Origin: Thermoleophilia bacterium | Lineage (GTDB): Bacteria > Actinomycetota > Thermoleophilia > Gaiellales > Gaiellaceae | Length of the DNA stretch: 64,000 nt | Assembly (NCBI GenBank): GCA_020845695.1 | Contig: JADLFG010000064.1 | Location: 28,779-92,778, forward strand | Direction of reading: 5' to 3' | Shown: in pieces, positions 23,691 to 31,853 of the stretch | How positions within the stretch are numbered: position 1 is the first letter of the stretch | How the letters are laid out: each line of letters opens with the position of its first letter | Notes under the pieces: generated by a model | What the model saw: only the letters and a program-made list of their open reading frames with translations | The model's database searches: none | Told to the model about the DNA's origin: nothing | Made by a program: the position numbers and the translations under genes

Positions 23691-25227
23691 GCCGCCTGCG
23701 CCCGTACGCGCGCGCCCACTCGTCGACCTGGCTCTGCCACGTGAACCATGGCCAGTACCAGGACGGCAACCGCCGTGGCGCCGACGGCGGCCGCGGGCCC
23801 CGGGTCGCTCGCGGGGTGCGGTGCCAGGCGCGAAGCTCCCAGGCCCAGGTCGGGATCCGGCGGGGCACGTCCGAGGGACGTACCGGCCTCGGCGGCGGCT
23901 CGACCGGCGGCGGCGGCGGGGCCGGCCCGAGCGAGATCGTGCCGGTTGCGGGTCGAATCCCGTCCGGGCCGGCGATGGTGTAGCCGTACTGGCCGGCGGG
24001 GAGCCCCGCCGCCTCCCACGTCCAGTCGACCGCGACGCCGCGGCCCGAGCCCGACGCGACGGCGGTGCCGTCGGGAGCGGTGACCGTCACGTGCCAGCGC
24101 TTCGGCTCCGACAGCCGTGCGGTGAAGCGCCGTCGTGTCTCGCCCTCGGCGGTGACCGCCGGCTCGAACAGCTTCGGCAGCCCGATCGCGAGCGCCGTCC
24201 CGGCCAGCGCCTCGAGCTCGGGGTACGCCTTCCCGCCCGGGCACTCGGTGGCGTTGACGTCGCGGTGACCCGACACCGCCCGCAACGAGCTGCCGCTCGC
24301 GGCGTGGAGGACGCGGGCGGTCGGGTCGACGTGGCCGAGATCGAGACGCCAGGCGAGCAGGCTGGCCAGGGCGCTCACGGCCTCGTCGGTGAGCGCCTTC
24401 CTGGCGAAGTTGCCGAGCAGCGCGATCCCGGTCGAGCCGGTGTTGAACGAGAGCGCGTGGGCGCCGATCACGTTGCGATCGATCCCGCCGGCGCGGCCCT
24501 CGAAGGTCTGGCCGAACGGGTCGACGAGGAAGTTGTAGCCGATGTCGTTCCAGCCGTTCGACTCGACGTGGTAGACCTGGATCGCCCGCACGATCGCCGC
24601 GGACTCCTCGGGCGTGGCCGGGCTGCGGCCGGCCGTGTGATGGACGATCGCGAGGACCAGTGACGGCGCGTACGAGGGCGTGGCCCGGACGATCGACTCG
24701 TCCGCGCCCCACGCGTCGCGCAGGACGATTGGCGGCGTCGTGGTCGACGCGGGCATCACAAGCGGGGCGCCCGGCTCGGAATCGACGAAGTGGGCGCGCA
24801 GCCGCGAGACGGTGCCGTCGAGCCGGTACTCGATCGAGTCGGCCGGGCCGGTCCAGACGGGCGTGCCGAGCCGCCAGGGCCCGCTCGCGCCCTCGAGACC
24901 GGCGTCGGCGGCCTCGTGCTCGGTCGCCTCGACCCAGGGGCCGAAGCGGCCGCTCTCGCCGACCCGGAAAGCGACCCGGCCCGGGCCCTGCCAGTGCAGG
25001 CCCACGAGTCTGAACGGGGGCGTGTCCTCGCCCCGCGCGAGGCTACGGCCGCGCAGCGGCACCTCCCGCGTGACGAGCGTCGCCCCGGGTATCGGCGCCG
25101 CGCTGGCGGCCGGCACGCGCAGCCACGGCGCGAGCTGCTTGCCGAGCGCGACGATGCCGATCGTGGCCGCCGCGCCGCGGAGCAGCACCTCGGCGCGGGA
25201 GTGGAGCGGTTGCTCGGGCGGCGTCAT
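23683..25227 (-). CDS. N-acetylmuramoyl-L-alanine amidase / PGRP-type protein
   Basis: About 514 aa from the ATG at 25227 (GTG at 25257 and TTG at 25296 would add 10 or 23 residues). A hydrophobic anchor lies near residues 16-50. The centre (about 170-330) is a type 2 amidase/PGRP domain: 'RDAWGADESI', zinc ligand 'AIVHHTAG' (His), 'GWNDIGYNFLVDPFGQTFEGRAGGID', 'NTGSTGIALLGNF' and 'SGHRDVNATECPGG' (second His plus Cys). It should cut the amide bond between muramic acid and the stem peptide, or bind it. The C-terminus holds an Ig-like domain followed by a Pro-rich, Trp-rich tail, which likely binds the wall. No clean -10 box fits any start, so the start is uncertain. Confidence 0.83.
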   Translation of the reverse strand: MTPPEQPLHSRAEVLLRGAAATIGIVALGKQLAPWLRVPAASAAPIPGATLVTREVPLRGRSLARGEDTPPFRLVGLHWQGPGRVAFRVGESGRFGPWVEATEHEAADAGLEGASGPWRLGTPVWTGPADSIEYRLDGTVSRLRAHFVDSEPGAPLVMPASTTTPPIVLRDAWGADESIVRATPSYAPSLVLAIVHHTAGRSPATPEESAAIVRAIQVYHVESNGWNDIGYNFLVDPFGQTFEGRAGGIDRNVIGAHALSFNTGSTGIALLGNFARKALTDEAVSALASLLAWRLDLGHVDPTARVLHAASGSSLRAVSGHRDVNATECPGGKAYPELEALAGTALAIGLPKLFEPAVTAEGETRRRFTARLSEPKRWHVTVTAPDGTAVASGSGRGVAVDWTWEAAGLPAGQYGYTIAGPDGIRPATGTISLGPAPPPPPVEPPPRPVRPSDVPRRIPTWAWELRAWHRTPRATRGPRPPSAPRRLPSWYWPWFTWQSQVDEWARAYGRRRLS

Positions 25228-25354
25228 GGCACGTGGAGGCCGACGGGAAGTCACCCTGCAGCCCCGGTTCAAGCGCGACGACTGGAGTCCTGCCAAGGTG
25301 TAGCAGGAGCTGGGCTCCGCGCCCGGATTCCTTACAGACCGCTAACAGCCTCCG

Positions 25355-25374
25355 GCCGGGCTTTCGCGCCCGGC
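25355..25374 (-). terminator. Hairpin, 7-bp stem
   Basis: GCCGGGC (25355-25361) and GCCCGGC (25368-25374) with a 6-nt loop. Together with the hairpin at 25380 it fills the gap between the ATP-grasp and amidase genes. No T tract. Confidence 0.4.
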
Positions 25375-25379
25375 TGCCA

Positions 25380-25400
25380 GGGCGGGTCCGTGACCCGCCC
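25380..25400 (-). terminator. Hairpin right after the ATP-grasp stop
   Basis: GGGCGGGTC and GACCCGCCC form a perfect 9-bp stem with a CGT loop, touching the TAG stop codon of the minus-strand ATP-grasp gene. Likely terminator or 3' stabiliser. Confidence 0.5.
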
Positions 25401-26434
25401 TACGCGTCCCACTCGAGCTGGTCGAAGAAGCGAAGCGCCCGCCGGGTCGGGCGGACGCGACGGGCGAGCAGGGCCAGCTCCTCCGCGTCGAGCTCGCCCA
25501 GGGCGTGCCTGAGCCCGAGGTAGGGGAGGTTCAGATCCTCCTGGTAGACGATGGTCGAGATGCGCGGGTTGACCTCGATCACGGCGTCGCCCTTGAGCTG
25601 CACGTTGAAGAAGTGGTCGAGCCCGAGCCCGGCGACGACCCGGCGTGCCACCTCCATCAGCCCGGCGTCGTCGAGCGTGCGGAAGAACATCGCGAGGCCC
25701 GCGCGCATCGCCTCGCGCGTCTTCGGGTGGCCGAGCAGGAGCCGGCCCCCGAGCGCGATCCCGTCGATCGTTCGCTCCTCACCCTCGACGTACTCCATCA
25801 CGAGCAGTTCCTCGCCGCCGACCTCGGGCAGCAGCTCGAGCGCCTCCTCGAGCCGCATCGCCAGGCTTCCCGGCCGCTCGTACAGGAGCTGGTGCAGTCG
25901 GTCGACCGCCGGATCGAGCACCCGGAAGCCGCGGGAGCCCGAGCTCATGACGGGCTTGAAGCACACCGGCGCTGCCGGGTAGCCGAGCGACGCGGCCGCA
26001 CGGGAGAGCTCGCGGCCCCCCTGCACGCGGCGCCAGCGCGGCACCCGCACCCCGATCCTCTCGAGCAGCTCGTAGCAGGCGGCCTTGTCGTTCGCCGTCG
26101 CGACCGCCTCGGGGCTCGAGACGAGCACCGCGATTCCCTCGGCGGCGAAGTCGGCGCGCGCCGCCGCGAGCCCGGCGAGGTCGTGCGAGGACTGCGGCAG
26201 CACGGCGTCCACCCGCTCGCGGCGGGCGAGCTCGAGCAGCGCGGACGCGAACAGGGGGCTTCCCCCGGGCGGCACCCGCTGGAACGCGTCGCAGAGGTGG
26301 CGCCCGACCGCGCGCTCGGCCATGTCGCAGCCGACGAGCCGGATCTCCCGCTCGCCGTTGCCTCTGAGCGCCCGCAGCAGCGCGGCGGTGCCGGGCGCGC
26401 CGGAGGCGGTGACCAGCACGCTGAGGGGACGCAT
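25400..26434 (-). CDS. ATP-grasp ligase (CarB-like)
   Basis: 344 aa. N-terminal Rossmann-like pre-ATP-grasp domain 'SVLVTASGAPGTAALLRAL' (5-23), then the ATP-grasp fold with 'NDKAACYELLERIGVRVPRW' (about 114), 'PVCFKPVMSSGSRGFRVL' (Lys and Gly-rich loop, about 153-170), 'LLVMEYVEGEERTIDGIA' (about 211) and the metal-binding 'HFFNVQLKGDAVIEVNPRIST' (about 273-293). Members join a carboxylate to an amine using ATP. In a glycan cluster it may attach an amino acid to an amino sugar, but substrates are unknown. Leaderless-type box TACGAT 9 nt before the ATG. Confidence 0.8.
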   Translation of the reverse strand: MRPLSVLVTASGAPGTAALLRALRGNGEREIRLVGCDMAERAVGRHLCDAFQRVPPGGSPLFASALLELARRERVDAVLPQSSHDLAGLAAARADFAAEGIAVLVSSPEAVATANDKAACYELLERIGVRVPRWRRVQGGRELSRAAASLGYPAAPVCFKPVMSSGSRGFRVLDPAVDRLHQLLYERPGSLAMRLEEALELLPEVGGEELLVMEYVEGEERTIDGIALGGRLLLGHPKTREAMRAGLAMFFRTLDDAGLMEVARRVVAGLGLDHFFNVQLKGDAVIEVNPRISTIVYQEDLNLPYLGLRHALGELDAEELALLARRVRPTRRALRFFDQLEWDA

Positions 26435-26443
26435 TGCGTCGCG

Positions 26444-26449
26444 ATCGTA
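26444..26449 (-). promoter_or_regulatory. -10 box (ATP-grasp gene)
   Basis: Minus-strand TACGAT, 9 nt before the ATG at 26434; it lies between this gene and the upstream glycosyltransferase stop. Confidence 0.45.
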
Positions 26450-26463
26450 CCCGGCGAGGCCGC

Positions 26464-27609
26464 TCAGGCGGCAGTTGCCGGGCGGGCGGGCCGCCGACCG
26501 GCCGCGACGTCGCGGTAGAGCGCCTCGAGCACGGGCCCCGTCTCGGCAACCCGCTCCCGCGTGACCCGGGCGTTGCGCTCGCCGTACGCGCGTCGCAGCT
26601 CGGGGTCGCGGACGAGCCGCAAGAGCGCGTCCGCAACCGCGTCCACGTCGCGGCACTCGACCAGCTCGGCGCCCTCGCCCGGCCCGATCCACTCGTCGAT
26701 CGAGGGGCAGTGGCCGCCGACGAGCGGCTGTCCGCTCGCCATCGCCTCGAGCAGGGAGGAGGGGGACGAGTCGGTCGCGGCGAGAGTCACGACGATGTCA
26801 CCCGACGCGGCCAGCTCGGGCAGGCCCTCCGGATCGACCCGGTGGAAGGCCGCGACTTCGCCGAGGCGAAGCTCCCGGACGAGCGCCTCGATCGGCGCCC
26901 GCTCGGCTCCGCCGCGGGCCGAGAGCAGGAGCCGGGCGTGGGGCTCGTCCCGCCGCACGCGGTCGAACGCCCGCACGAGCACGTCGATGTTCGTGCGCTC
27001 CTGGAAGTTGCGCAGGGACAGGACGACGACCGCGTCCCCGGGCCAGCCGAACAGCCGCTTCAGCGCCTGCTTGTCCGCTCGTTCCGGCCCGAACCCGTCC
27101 AGGTTCGTGTGCCAGATCACGTGGTGGATCAGGTCGGGATCGGCACCGGCCTCCACGGCCGCCCGGGCGATCGCCTCGGAGTTGACGACGATCAGGTCGG
27201 CGGCCTCGAGCGCCGCGCGTGACCGGCTGCGCCCCGGCTCGGTCTTCGCGTCGAGGAGCACGTCTCGCCCCCAGGGGCTGACGACGAGCGGGTGGACGCC
27301 GGCGAGCGAGGCCCACCAGCCGTACGGGGTCGTGCCGTGGGCGTGGATCACGTCGGGTCCCAGCCGGCGGGCGAGCTGGCGGACGGCTGGCCCGAAGCGC
27401 AGGCGCCGCACGCCGGGGACGCGCGTGATCGCGTCGAGCCGGCGGATGTCGTAGACGTGCATCCCCTCGACGTCCACGGCGCGTACACGAACCCGGTTCG
27501 AGACGATGTGGAGCTCGTGGCCGCGGTCGGCGAGCCGGCGCGCCCAGCGCAGGGTGTGGATCGACTGGCAGTCGGCGACCGCCAGGATCCGCAGCGCCGC
27601 TCCCGCCAT
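26464..27609 (-). CDS. Glycosyltransferase family 4
   Basis: 381 aa GT-B fold transferase. N-terminal acceptor half starts 'LRILAVADCQSIHTLRWARRLADRGHELHIVSN' (6-38). Donor half: 'VVLSLRNFQERTNIDVLVRAFDRV' (about 199), 'LLLSARGGAERAP', 'VDPEGLPELAASGDIVVTLAATDSSPSSLLEAMASGQPLVGG' with the E-x7-E signature near 290-305. It adds a sugar from a nucleotide donor during repeat-unit assembly. Start ATG at 27609, with TAGCAT 8 nt upstream on the minus strand. It is divergent from the sulfotransferase pair. Confidence 0.85.
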   Translation of the reverse strand: MAGAALRILAVADCQSIHTLRWARRLADRGHELHIVSNRVRVRAVDVEGMHVYDIRRLDAITRVPGVRRLRFGPAVRQLARRLGPDVIHAHGTTPYGWWASLAGVHPLVVSPWGRDVLLDAKTEPGRSRSRAALEAADLIVVNSEAIARAAVEAGADPDLIHHVIWHTNLDGFGPERADKQALKRLFGWPGDAVVVLSLRNFQERTNIDVLVRAFDRVRRDEPHARLLLSARGGAERAPIEALVRELRLGEVAAFHRVDPEGLPELAASGDIVVTLAATDSSPSSLLEAMASGQPLVGGHCPSIDEWIGPGEGAELVECRDVDAVADALLRLVRDPELRRAYGERNARVTRERVAETGPVLEALYRDVAAGRRPARPATAA

Positions 27610-27617
27610 GCGCGCCG

Positions 27618-27623
27618 ATGCTA
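27618..27623 (-). promoter_or_regulatory. -10 box (GT4 gene)
   Basis: Minus-strand TAGCAT, 8 nt before the ATG at 27609. Confidence 0.5.
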
Positions 27624-27646
27624 CCAGAGGCCCGGAGGGGCGCTGG

Positions 27647-27652
27647 TACGAT
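27647..27652 (+). promoter_or_regulatory. -10 box (sulfotransferase pair)
   Basis: TACGAT, 11 nt before the TTG at 27664; leader of about 4-5 nt at most. Confidence 0.4.
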
Positions 27653-27663
27653 TCCCGGTCGTC

Positions 27664-28533
27664 TTGGACTCCCATCGCTTCGTCTTCGTTTGCGGGCTCC
27701 AGCGGAGCGGGACGACCATGCTCTACCGCTACCTCGGCGAGCATCCGGAGGTGAGCGCGCTCACGGGCACGCCCAGGCCGGCCAACGAGGGGCAGCACAA
27801 CCAGTCGGTCTACCCGGCCGACACGTACCACAGCAAGGCCGGCCGCTTCGCGTTCCGGGAGGCCGCCCGCCTCACCGAGGACTCGTCGCTCGTCAGCGAC
27901 GAGAGCCGCCGCACGCTGTTCTCCGAGTGGTCGCGCTTCTGGGACACCTCGCGCCCGTACCTGCTCGAGAAGTCGCCGCCGAACCTGATCCGCACGCGCT
28001 TCCTGCAGGCGCTCTTCCCCGACTCGTACTTCATCGTGCTCCTCCGCCACCCGATCCCGAACGCGCTCGCGACCCGCAAGTGGGACCCACGCACCGACCC
28101 GTGGTCTCTGATCGAGCACTGGCTGCGCGCGCACGAGCTGCTCGCCGGGGACGCCCCCCGGATCGGCCGCCTGCACGTGCTGCGCTACGAGGACCTCGTC
28201 GCCGATCCCGACGGCGAGCTCGGCCGTGTGTTCGCGTTCCTTCGCCTCGCCGACCACGCGTCCGGGCGGGAACGGGCCGAGGGCATCAACGTCGACAACT
28301 TCCAGGCCGACCGGACGCTTCGCACCGGCGTCAACGGGAAGTACTTCGAGGAGTGGCGGCAGCTTCGCGGCGCCGTTCACCGGCGGCTGCGCTACGAGCT
28401 GCTCGAGCGCCGCTACGAGACCCGGGTGCGCGCGTTCGGCTACAGCCTCCGCGACGTCGGCGCGCTTCCCGCCCCCACCCTGCCGCTGCCCGGCCTGGCC
28501 GACGCCGGCCACCGGCCCGCGCGCGCGGCTTGA
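27664..28533 (+). CDS. Sulfotransferase, first of a tandem pair
   Basis: 289 aa from a TTG start (no ATG or GTG fits between the -10 box and the P-loop). 5'-PSB loop 'FVCGLQRSGTTMLYRYLGEHP' (about 7-26), family motif 'LLEKSPPNLIRTRFLQALFP' (about 100), 3'-phosphate site 'FIVLLRHPIPNALATRKW' (about 122) and 'HVLRYEDLVADPDGELGRVF' (about 171). Nearly the whole protein aligns by eye with the next gene product, including the 'TG--P-NEGQH-QSVYP' segment, so the two arose by tandem duplication. Likely moves sulfate from PAPS to a glycan; exact position unknown. TTGA overlap with the next gene. Confidence 0.83.
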   Translation: MDSHRFVFVCGLQRSGTTMLYRYLGEHPEVSALTGTPRPANEGQHNQSVYPADTYHSKAGRFAFREAARLTEDSSLVSDESRRTLFSEWSRFWDTSRPYLLEKSPPNLIRTRFLQALFPDSYFIVLLRHPIPNALATRKWDPRTDPWSLIEHWLRAHELLAGDAPRIGRLHVLRYEDLVADPDGELGRVFAFLRLADHASGRERAEGINVDNFQADRTLRTGVNGKYFEEWRQLRGAVHRRLRYELLERRYETRVRAFGYSLRDVGALPAPTLPLPGLADAGHRPARAA

Positions 28534-29387
28534 GCCCGGGCGGCCACACGCACCTCTTCATCGGAGGCGTCCACCGCAGCGGCACGACAATGCTCGCGCG
28601 TCTGCTCGCGGAGCATCCCGCGGTGAGCGGGTTCGAGGGCACGGGCGTCCCCGCCGACGAGGGCCAGCACCTCCAGAGCGTCTACCCCGTGGTCAGCGAG
28701 GGCCGCCAGGCGGGGCGCTTCGCCTTCCTGCCGGAGGCGCACCTGACGGAGTCCTCGCCGCTTGTCTCGGCCGACAGCCGCGCCCGCCTGCTCGCCGAGT
28801 GGGGGCCGCACTGGGATCTCGGACGGCGGGTGCTGCTCGAGAAGTCGCCGCCGAATCTGCTCATGTTCCGGTTCCTGCAAGCGCTCTTTCCCGGCGCGGC
28901 CTTCGTGCTCGTCGTCCGCCACCCGATCGCCGTCGCCTGCGCGACCCAGAAGTGGAGCGCGCAGAGGCCGCACGAGCTGCTCGCGCACTGGACGCGGGCG
29001 CACCGGCTCGCGCTCGCGGACGTTCCGCACCTGCGGACCGTCGCGATCGTCCGCTACGAGGACCTCGTCGCCGATCTCGACGGGGTGCTCGGCCGCGTCT
29101 TCCGCCTCGTCGGGCTCGACGACCACGCGCCCGGCCGCCAGGCCGAGGCCGGGGTCAACCCCGACAACTTCGCGGCCGACCGGACACCGCGGGCGGGCGT
29201 CAACGACCGCTACTTCGAGCGCTGGCAGCTTCGCAAGCGCCACCCGGGCAAGCGGGTCTATCTCGCGCTGCTCGAGGCGCGCTACGAGCGCGCGGCGCGC
29301 GCGTTCGGCTACGGGCTCAGGCAGCGCTCGGTAGCGGCTCCCGCCGACCCGCTCGTGGCCCGGCTGCTCGGCGTCCCGGACCGATGA
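28530..29387 (+). CDS. Sulfotransferase, second of a tandem pair
   Basis: 285 aa, TTG start overlapping the upstream TGA. 5'-PSB 'FIGGVHRSGTTMLARLLAEHP' (about 9-29), 'LLEKSPPNLLMFRFLQALFP', 3'-phosphate site 'FVLVVRHPIAVACATQKW' and 'AIVRYEDLVADLDGVLGRVF'. Paralogue of the product of 27664-28533 with the same order of motifs and the same C-terminal 'NPDNFAADRTPRAGVNDRYFERW' block (N-x-DNF-ADRT in both). The pair may sulfate two positions of one glycan. It is followed by the flippase gene with an ATGA overlap. Confidence 0.83.
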   Translation: MSPGGHTHLFIGGVHRSGTTMLARLLAEHPAVSGFEGTGVPADEGQHLQSVYPVVSEGRQAGRFAFLPEAHLTESSPLVSADSRARLLAEWGPHWDLGRRVLLEKSPPNLLMFRFLQALFPGAAFVLVVRHPIAVACATQKWSAQRPHELLAHWTRAHRLALADVPHLRTVAIVRYEDLVADLDGVLGRVFRLVGLDDHAPGRQAEAGVNPDNFAADRTPRAGVNDRYFERWQLRKRHPGKRVYLALLEARYERAARAFGYGLRQRSVAAPADPLVARLLGVPDR

Positions 29388-30883
29388 GCCGCGGCGGGCG
29401 CCACCGCGCGCTCATCGGCCAGTCGCTCACGTACGGCTCCGGGGGGATCCTGGCGCGGCTGGCCGGCTTCTTCCTCGTGCCCGTCTACCTGGCCGCCGCC
29501 GGGACCGAGGCGTTCGGGGTCGCGGAGCTCATGCTGGCAGCCGTCACGGTCGCCGCGATCGTCTTGCGACTCGGGATGGTTGCCTCGATGTCGCGCTTCA
29601 CGCTTGGCGAGTCCCCGGCCGGCGACTGGTCGCCCGTGATCCACACCGTGTTCGCGTTCGTGCTCGCCGCCTCGACCGCCGGGGCCGTCGCGGGCGCGCT
29701 CCTCCTCGACCGGATCGCCGGCCTGCTCGACGTCAGCCGCGGCGTCGCGGCTGCGGGCCTGCTCGGGCTCTGGGTGACGATGAACTACGACGTGATCGCG
29801 CGGATCTACCGGATCGAGCGTCGCGCGCGCCGCTGGGTGCAGGTGATGGTGCTGAACGTCGCGCTGACGGCGGTGCTGACCGTGATCCTCGTCGTCTGGC
29901 TCGACCAGGGCGCCGTCGGGCTGCTCGCCGGGAACTTCGCAGCGACCGCGGCGGTCTACGGAGGGCTGCTCGTCGCGCGCCGTCGCACGATCGGCTTCGC
30001 GAGCTTCGACTCGCGCCTCCTGCGCGAGCTCCTGCGCTTCTCGCTGCCGTTGATGCCGGCCAACCTCGCGATCTGGGCGCTGAACCTCGCCGACCGGGTT
30101 CAGCTCCAGCGTCTCGCCGGCTCGGTCGAGCTGGGTCAGTACGCGGCCGCCGGGCGGGTGGCGGCGGCCCTGATGGTGGTCGTCGGCGCCTTCCAGACGG
30201 CGTGGGCGCCGTTCGCTCACGCCGTCCGGGGCGAGGAGGGGGACGAGATCGCGAGGCAGACGTACCGCGAGGTCTTCACGTACTGGTCGATGGTGGCGGG
30301 CTGGGGGCTCGTGACGGTCACGCTGCTGTCGGCCCCGTACATCCTGCTCACGTTTCCCGAGGACGCCCACGACGGCGTGCTGGTCGTCCCGCTGCTCGCG
30401 GGCGGGATCCTTCTCTACGGCGCCTACCTGATCGTGAACGTCGGGGTCACGATCTCGAAGCGCACGCGCGTGACGCCGCTCGTGGCCGGTACGGCCGGCG
30501 CCGTCACGGTCGGGCTCAACTTCTGGTTCATCCCGCACTTCGGTATCGTCGGCGCCGGCATCACGACCGTGATCGGCTACGCGCTCCTGTTCGGGCTCCA
30601 GTGGGTGAACTCGCAGCGCAGCTACCCGGTCGCCTACGAGTGGCTGCGCGTCGCCCGCGTCGCGGTGGTCACGCTCGGGTTCCTCGCCCTCTCGGTCTGG
30701 GTGGTGCCGGAGCGGGGCGGCCTCGGCCTCGGCCTGCGCTTCGCGCTCGTCGCCGCCTACCCGCTCGCGCTGGTCGCGGCCGGGGCGCTGCACCGCGCCG
30801 ACCTGGCGGAGCTGCGCTCGCTCGCGAGCCACCGCCGCCGGCTCCGCGCCTCGGCACGGGCGGACGAGGCGGACGACCTCTAG
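29384..30883 (+). CDS. Wzx-type polysaccharide flippase
   Basis: 499 aa, about 12-14 membrane segments, MOP/MATE superfamily polysaccharide-export (Polysacc_synt) type. First helices: 'GQSLTYGSGGILARLAGFFLVPVYL' (about 12-36) and 'AELMLAAVTVAAIVLRLG'. Middle: 'LLRELLRFSLPLMPANLAIWALNLADRVQLQRLAG', typical of the second bundle of Wzx proteins. It would flip undecaprenyl-linked repeat units across the membrane. It is the only flippase in the window. Its TAG stop overlaps the TAG of the convergent gene in one CTAG. Confidence 0.85.
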   Translation: MSRGGRHRALIGQSLTYGSGGILARLAGFFLVPVYLAAAGTEAFGVAELMLAAVTVAAIVLRLGMVASMSRFTLGESPAGDWSPVIHTVFAFVLAASTAGAVAGALLLDRIAGLLDVSRGVAAAGLLGLWVTMNYDVIARIYRIERRARRWVQVMVLNVALTAVLTVILVVWLDQGAVGLLAGNFAATAAVYGGLLVARRRTIGFASFDSRLLRELLRFSLPLMPANLAIWALNLADRVQLQRLAGSVELGQYAAAGRVAAALMVVVGAFQTAWAPFAHAVRGEEGDEIARQTYREVFTYWSMVAGWGLVTVTLLSAPYILLTFPEDAHDGVLVVPLLAGGILLYGAYLIVNVGVTISKRTRVTPLVAGTAGAVTVGLNFWFIPHFGIVGAGITTVIGYALLFGLQWVNSQRSYPVAYEWLRVARVAVVTLGFLALSVWVVPERGGLGLGLRFALVAAYPLALVAAGALHRADLAELRSLASHRRRLRASARADEADDL

Positions 30884-31749
30884 CCGCCGGCCGGCCGCTG
30901 CCAGCCGAGCTCCCGGCCGAGGTACGCCTCGAGCCGCTCGTTCGGCCCGGCGAACACGTGGCGCAGGCGCTCGCGCGTCGCGGGGGCGAGCCGCTCATAG
31001 ACGGCGCGGTTTCGCGCTGCCGGCAGCGGCCCCGGGTGGGGGTCGAGACCGAGAAAGGCCGTCACGGCTCCGACCGCCTCGTGCGGCCGCTCGAACAGGT
31101 CCTCGCTGCGCAGGACGAGCAGCCGGTCGCGCGGGAACGAGGCGTGCCAGCGCTCGAGCTGGGGCAGATAAAGGCCGCGGGTCACGTAGGAGTGGTAGCG
31201 GTGGGAGTAGCTGTCGTACGCGGGATCGGCGGCGAGGCGCGCCTCCTCCCCGGCCAGCCTCTCCGCCTCCGCGTCGAGCGCCTCCTCGAACGGGAGCGCC
31301 TCGCGCCCGCCCCTGACGGAGAGCTGGTAGTGGGAGTACGCGCGGTCGACCGGGTCGCGCAGGATCGCGACGAGCGAGGCGTCCGCGAGGGCGCGCGCGA
31401 CCCGCCCGGGCACGGCCGGATGGAAGAGGTAGTAGGTCGTCGCCTCGCCGGTGATGACGGGACGAGAGAGCCGGCGCGCCCTCGCCGCGAGCTGGGCGCG
31501 AAGCGGAAAGGCGCGGCGGTAGAAGGAGAGGTCGCCGTGGCGGGGCCGGTCGAAGTGGTGCAGCTCCTTGTGGCTCGGAGCGAGCACCTGCGGGTGCTCG
31601 CTGAGGATCTGAAACAGCGACGTGGAGCCGCACCTCTGTCCGCCGAGGACGAGGAAGTCGGGCAGGGCACGCCAGGTGCGCGTCACGCTGCGCCAGCGCA
31701 TCGCGGCGCGCCAGCGAACGGTCCGGGTCGGGTCGCCCGAGGTGGCCAC
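30880..31749 (-). CDS. Sulfotransferase domain protein (heparan-sulfotransferase-like)
   Basis: 289 aa, Sulfotransfer_1 type as in NDST-like enzymes. 5'-PSB loop 'FLVLGGQRCGSTSLFQILSEHP' (about 32-53), 'KELHHFDRP' (about 61), 'ITGEATTYYLFHP' (about 99), 3'-phosphate site 'LVAILRDPVDRAYSHYQLSVRGG' (about 125-147) and 'LLVLRSEDLFERP' (about 210). These motifs are those of polysaccharide O/N-sulfotransferases, which supports sulfation of a sugar. Own promoter TAGACT 6 nt before the GTG at 31749. Confidence 0.85.
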   Translation of the reverse strand: MATSGDPTRTVRWRAAMRWRSVTRTWRALPDFLVLGGQRCGSTSLFQILSEHPQVLAPSHKELHHFDRPRHGDLSFYRRAFPLRAQLAARARRLSRPVITGEATTYYLFHPAVPGRVARALADASLVAILRDPVDRAYSHYQLSVRGGREALPFEEALDAEAERLAGEEARLAADPAYDSYSHRYHSYVTRGLYLPQLERWHASFPRDRLLVLRSEDLFERPHEAVGAVTAFLGLDPHPGPLPAARNRAVYERLAPATRERLRHVFAGPNERLEAYLGRELGWQRPAGG

Positions 31750-31755
31750 CCGGCC

Positions 31756-31761
31756 AGTCTA
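31756..31761 (-). promoter_or_regulatory. -10 box of leaderless promoter (sulfotransferase)
   Basis: Minus-strand TAGACT, 6 nt before the GTG at 31749. Confidence 0.6.
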
Positions 31762-31823
31762 GAGCGGCACACAGGCCGGCCCGCCGGGGTCGCGAGCGGC
31801 GCCGGGGGCGGTGGGGTGGCTGC

Positions 31824-31829
31824 TAGCAT
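31824..31829 (+). promoter_or_regulatory. -10 box with short leader and RBS (GT2 gene)
   Basis: TAGCAT 24 nt before the ATG at 31854. This leaves a leader of about 18 nt carrying GGTGA (31842-31846) 7 nt before the ATG, one of the few promoter-proximal genes here with an apparent ribosome binding site. Confidence 0.45.
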
Positions 31830-31853
31830 CGCTTGCCGAGCGGTGAATCGACC

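Noticed and set aside
25355..25400. Pair of hairpins read as an intrinsic terminator with T tract
   Set aside because: The stems are real, but no run of T follows on the transcribed strand, so they are listed as candidates only.
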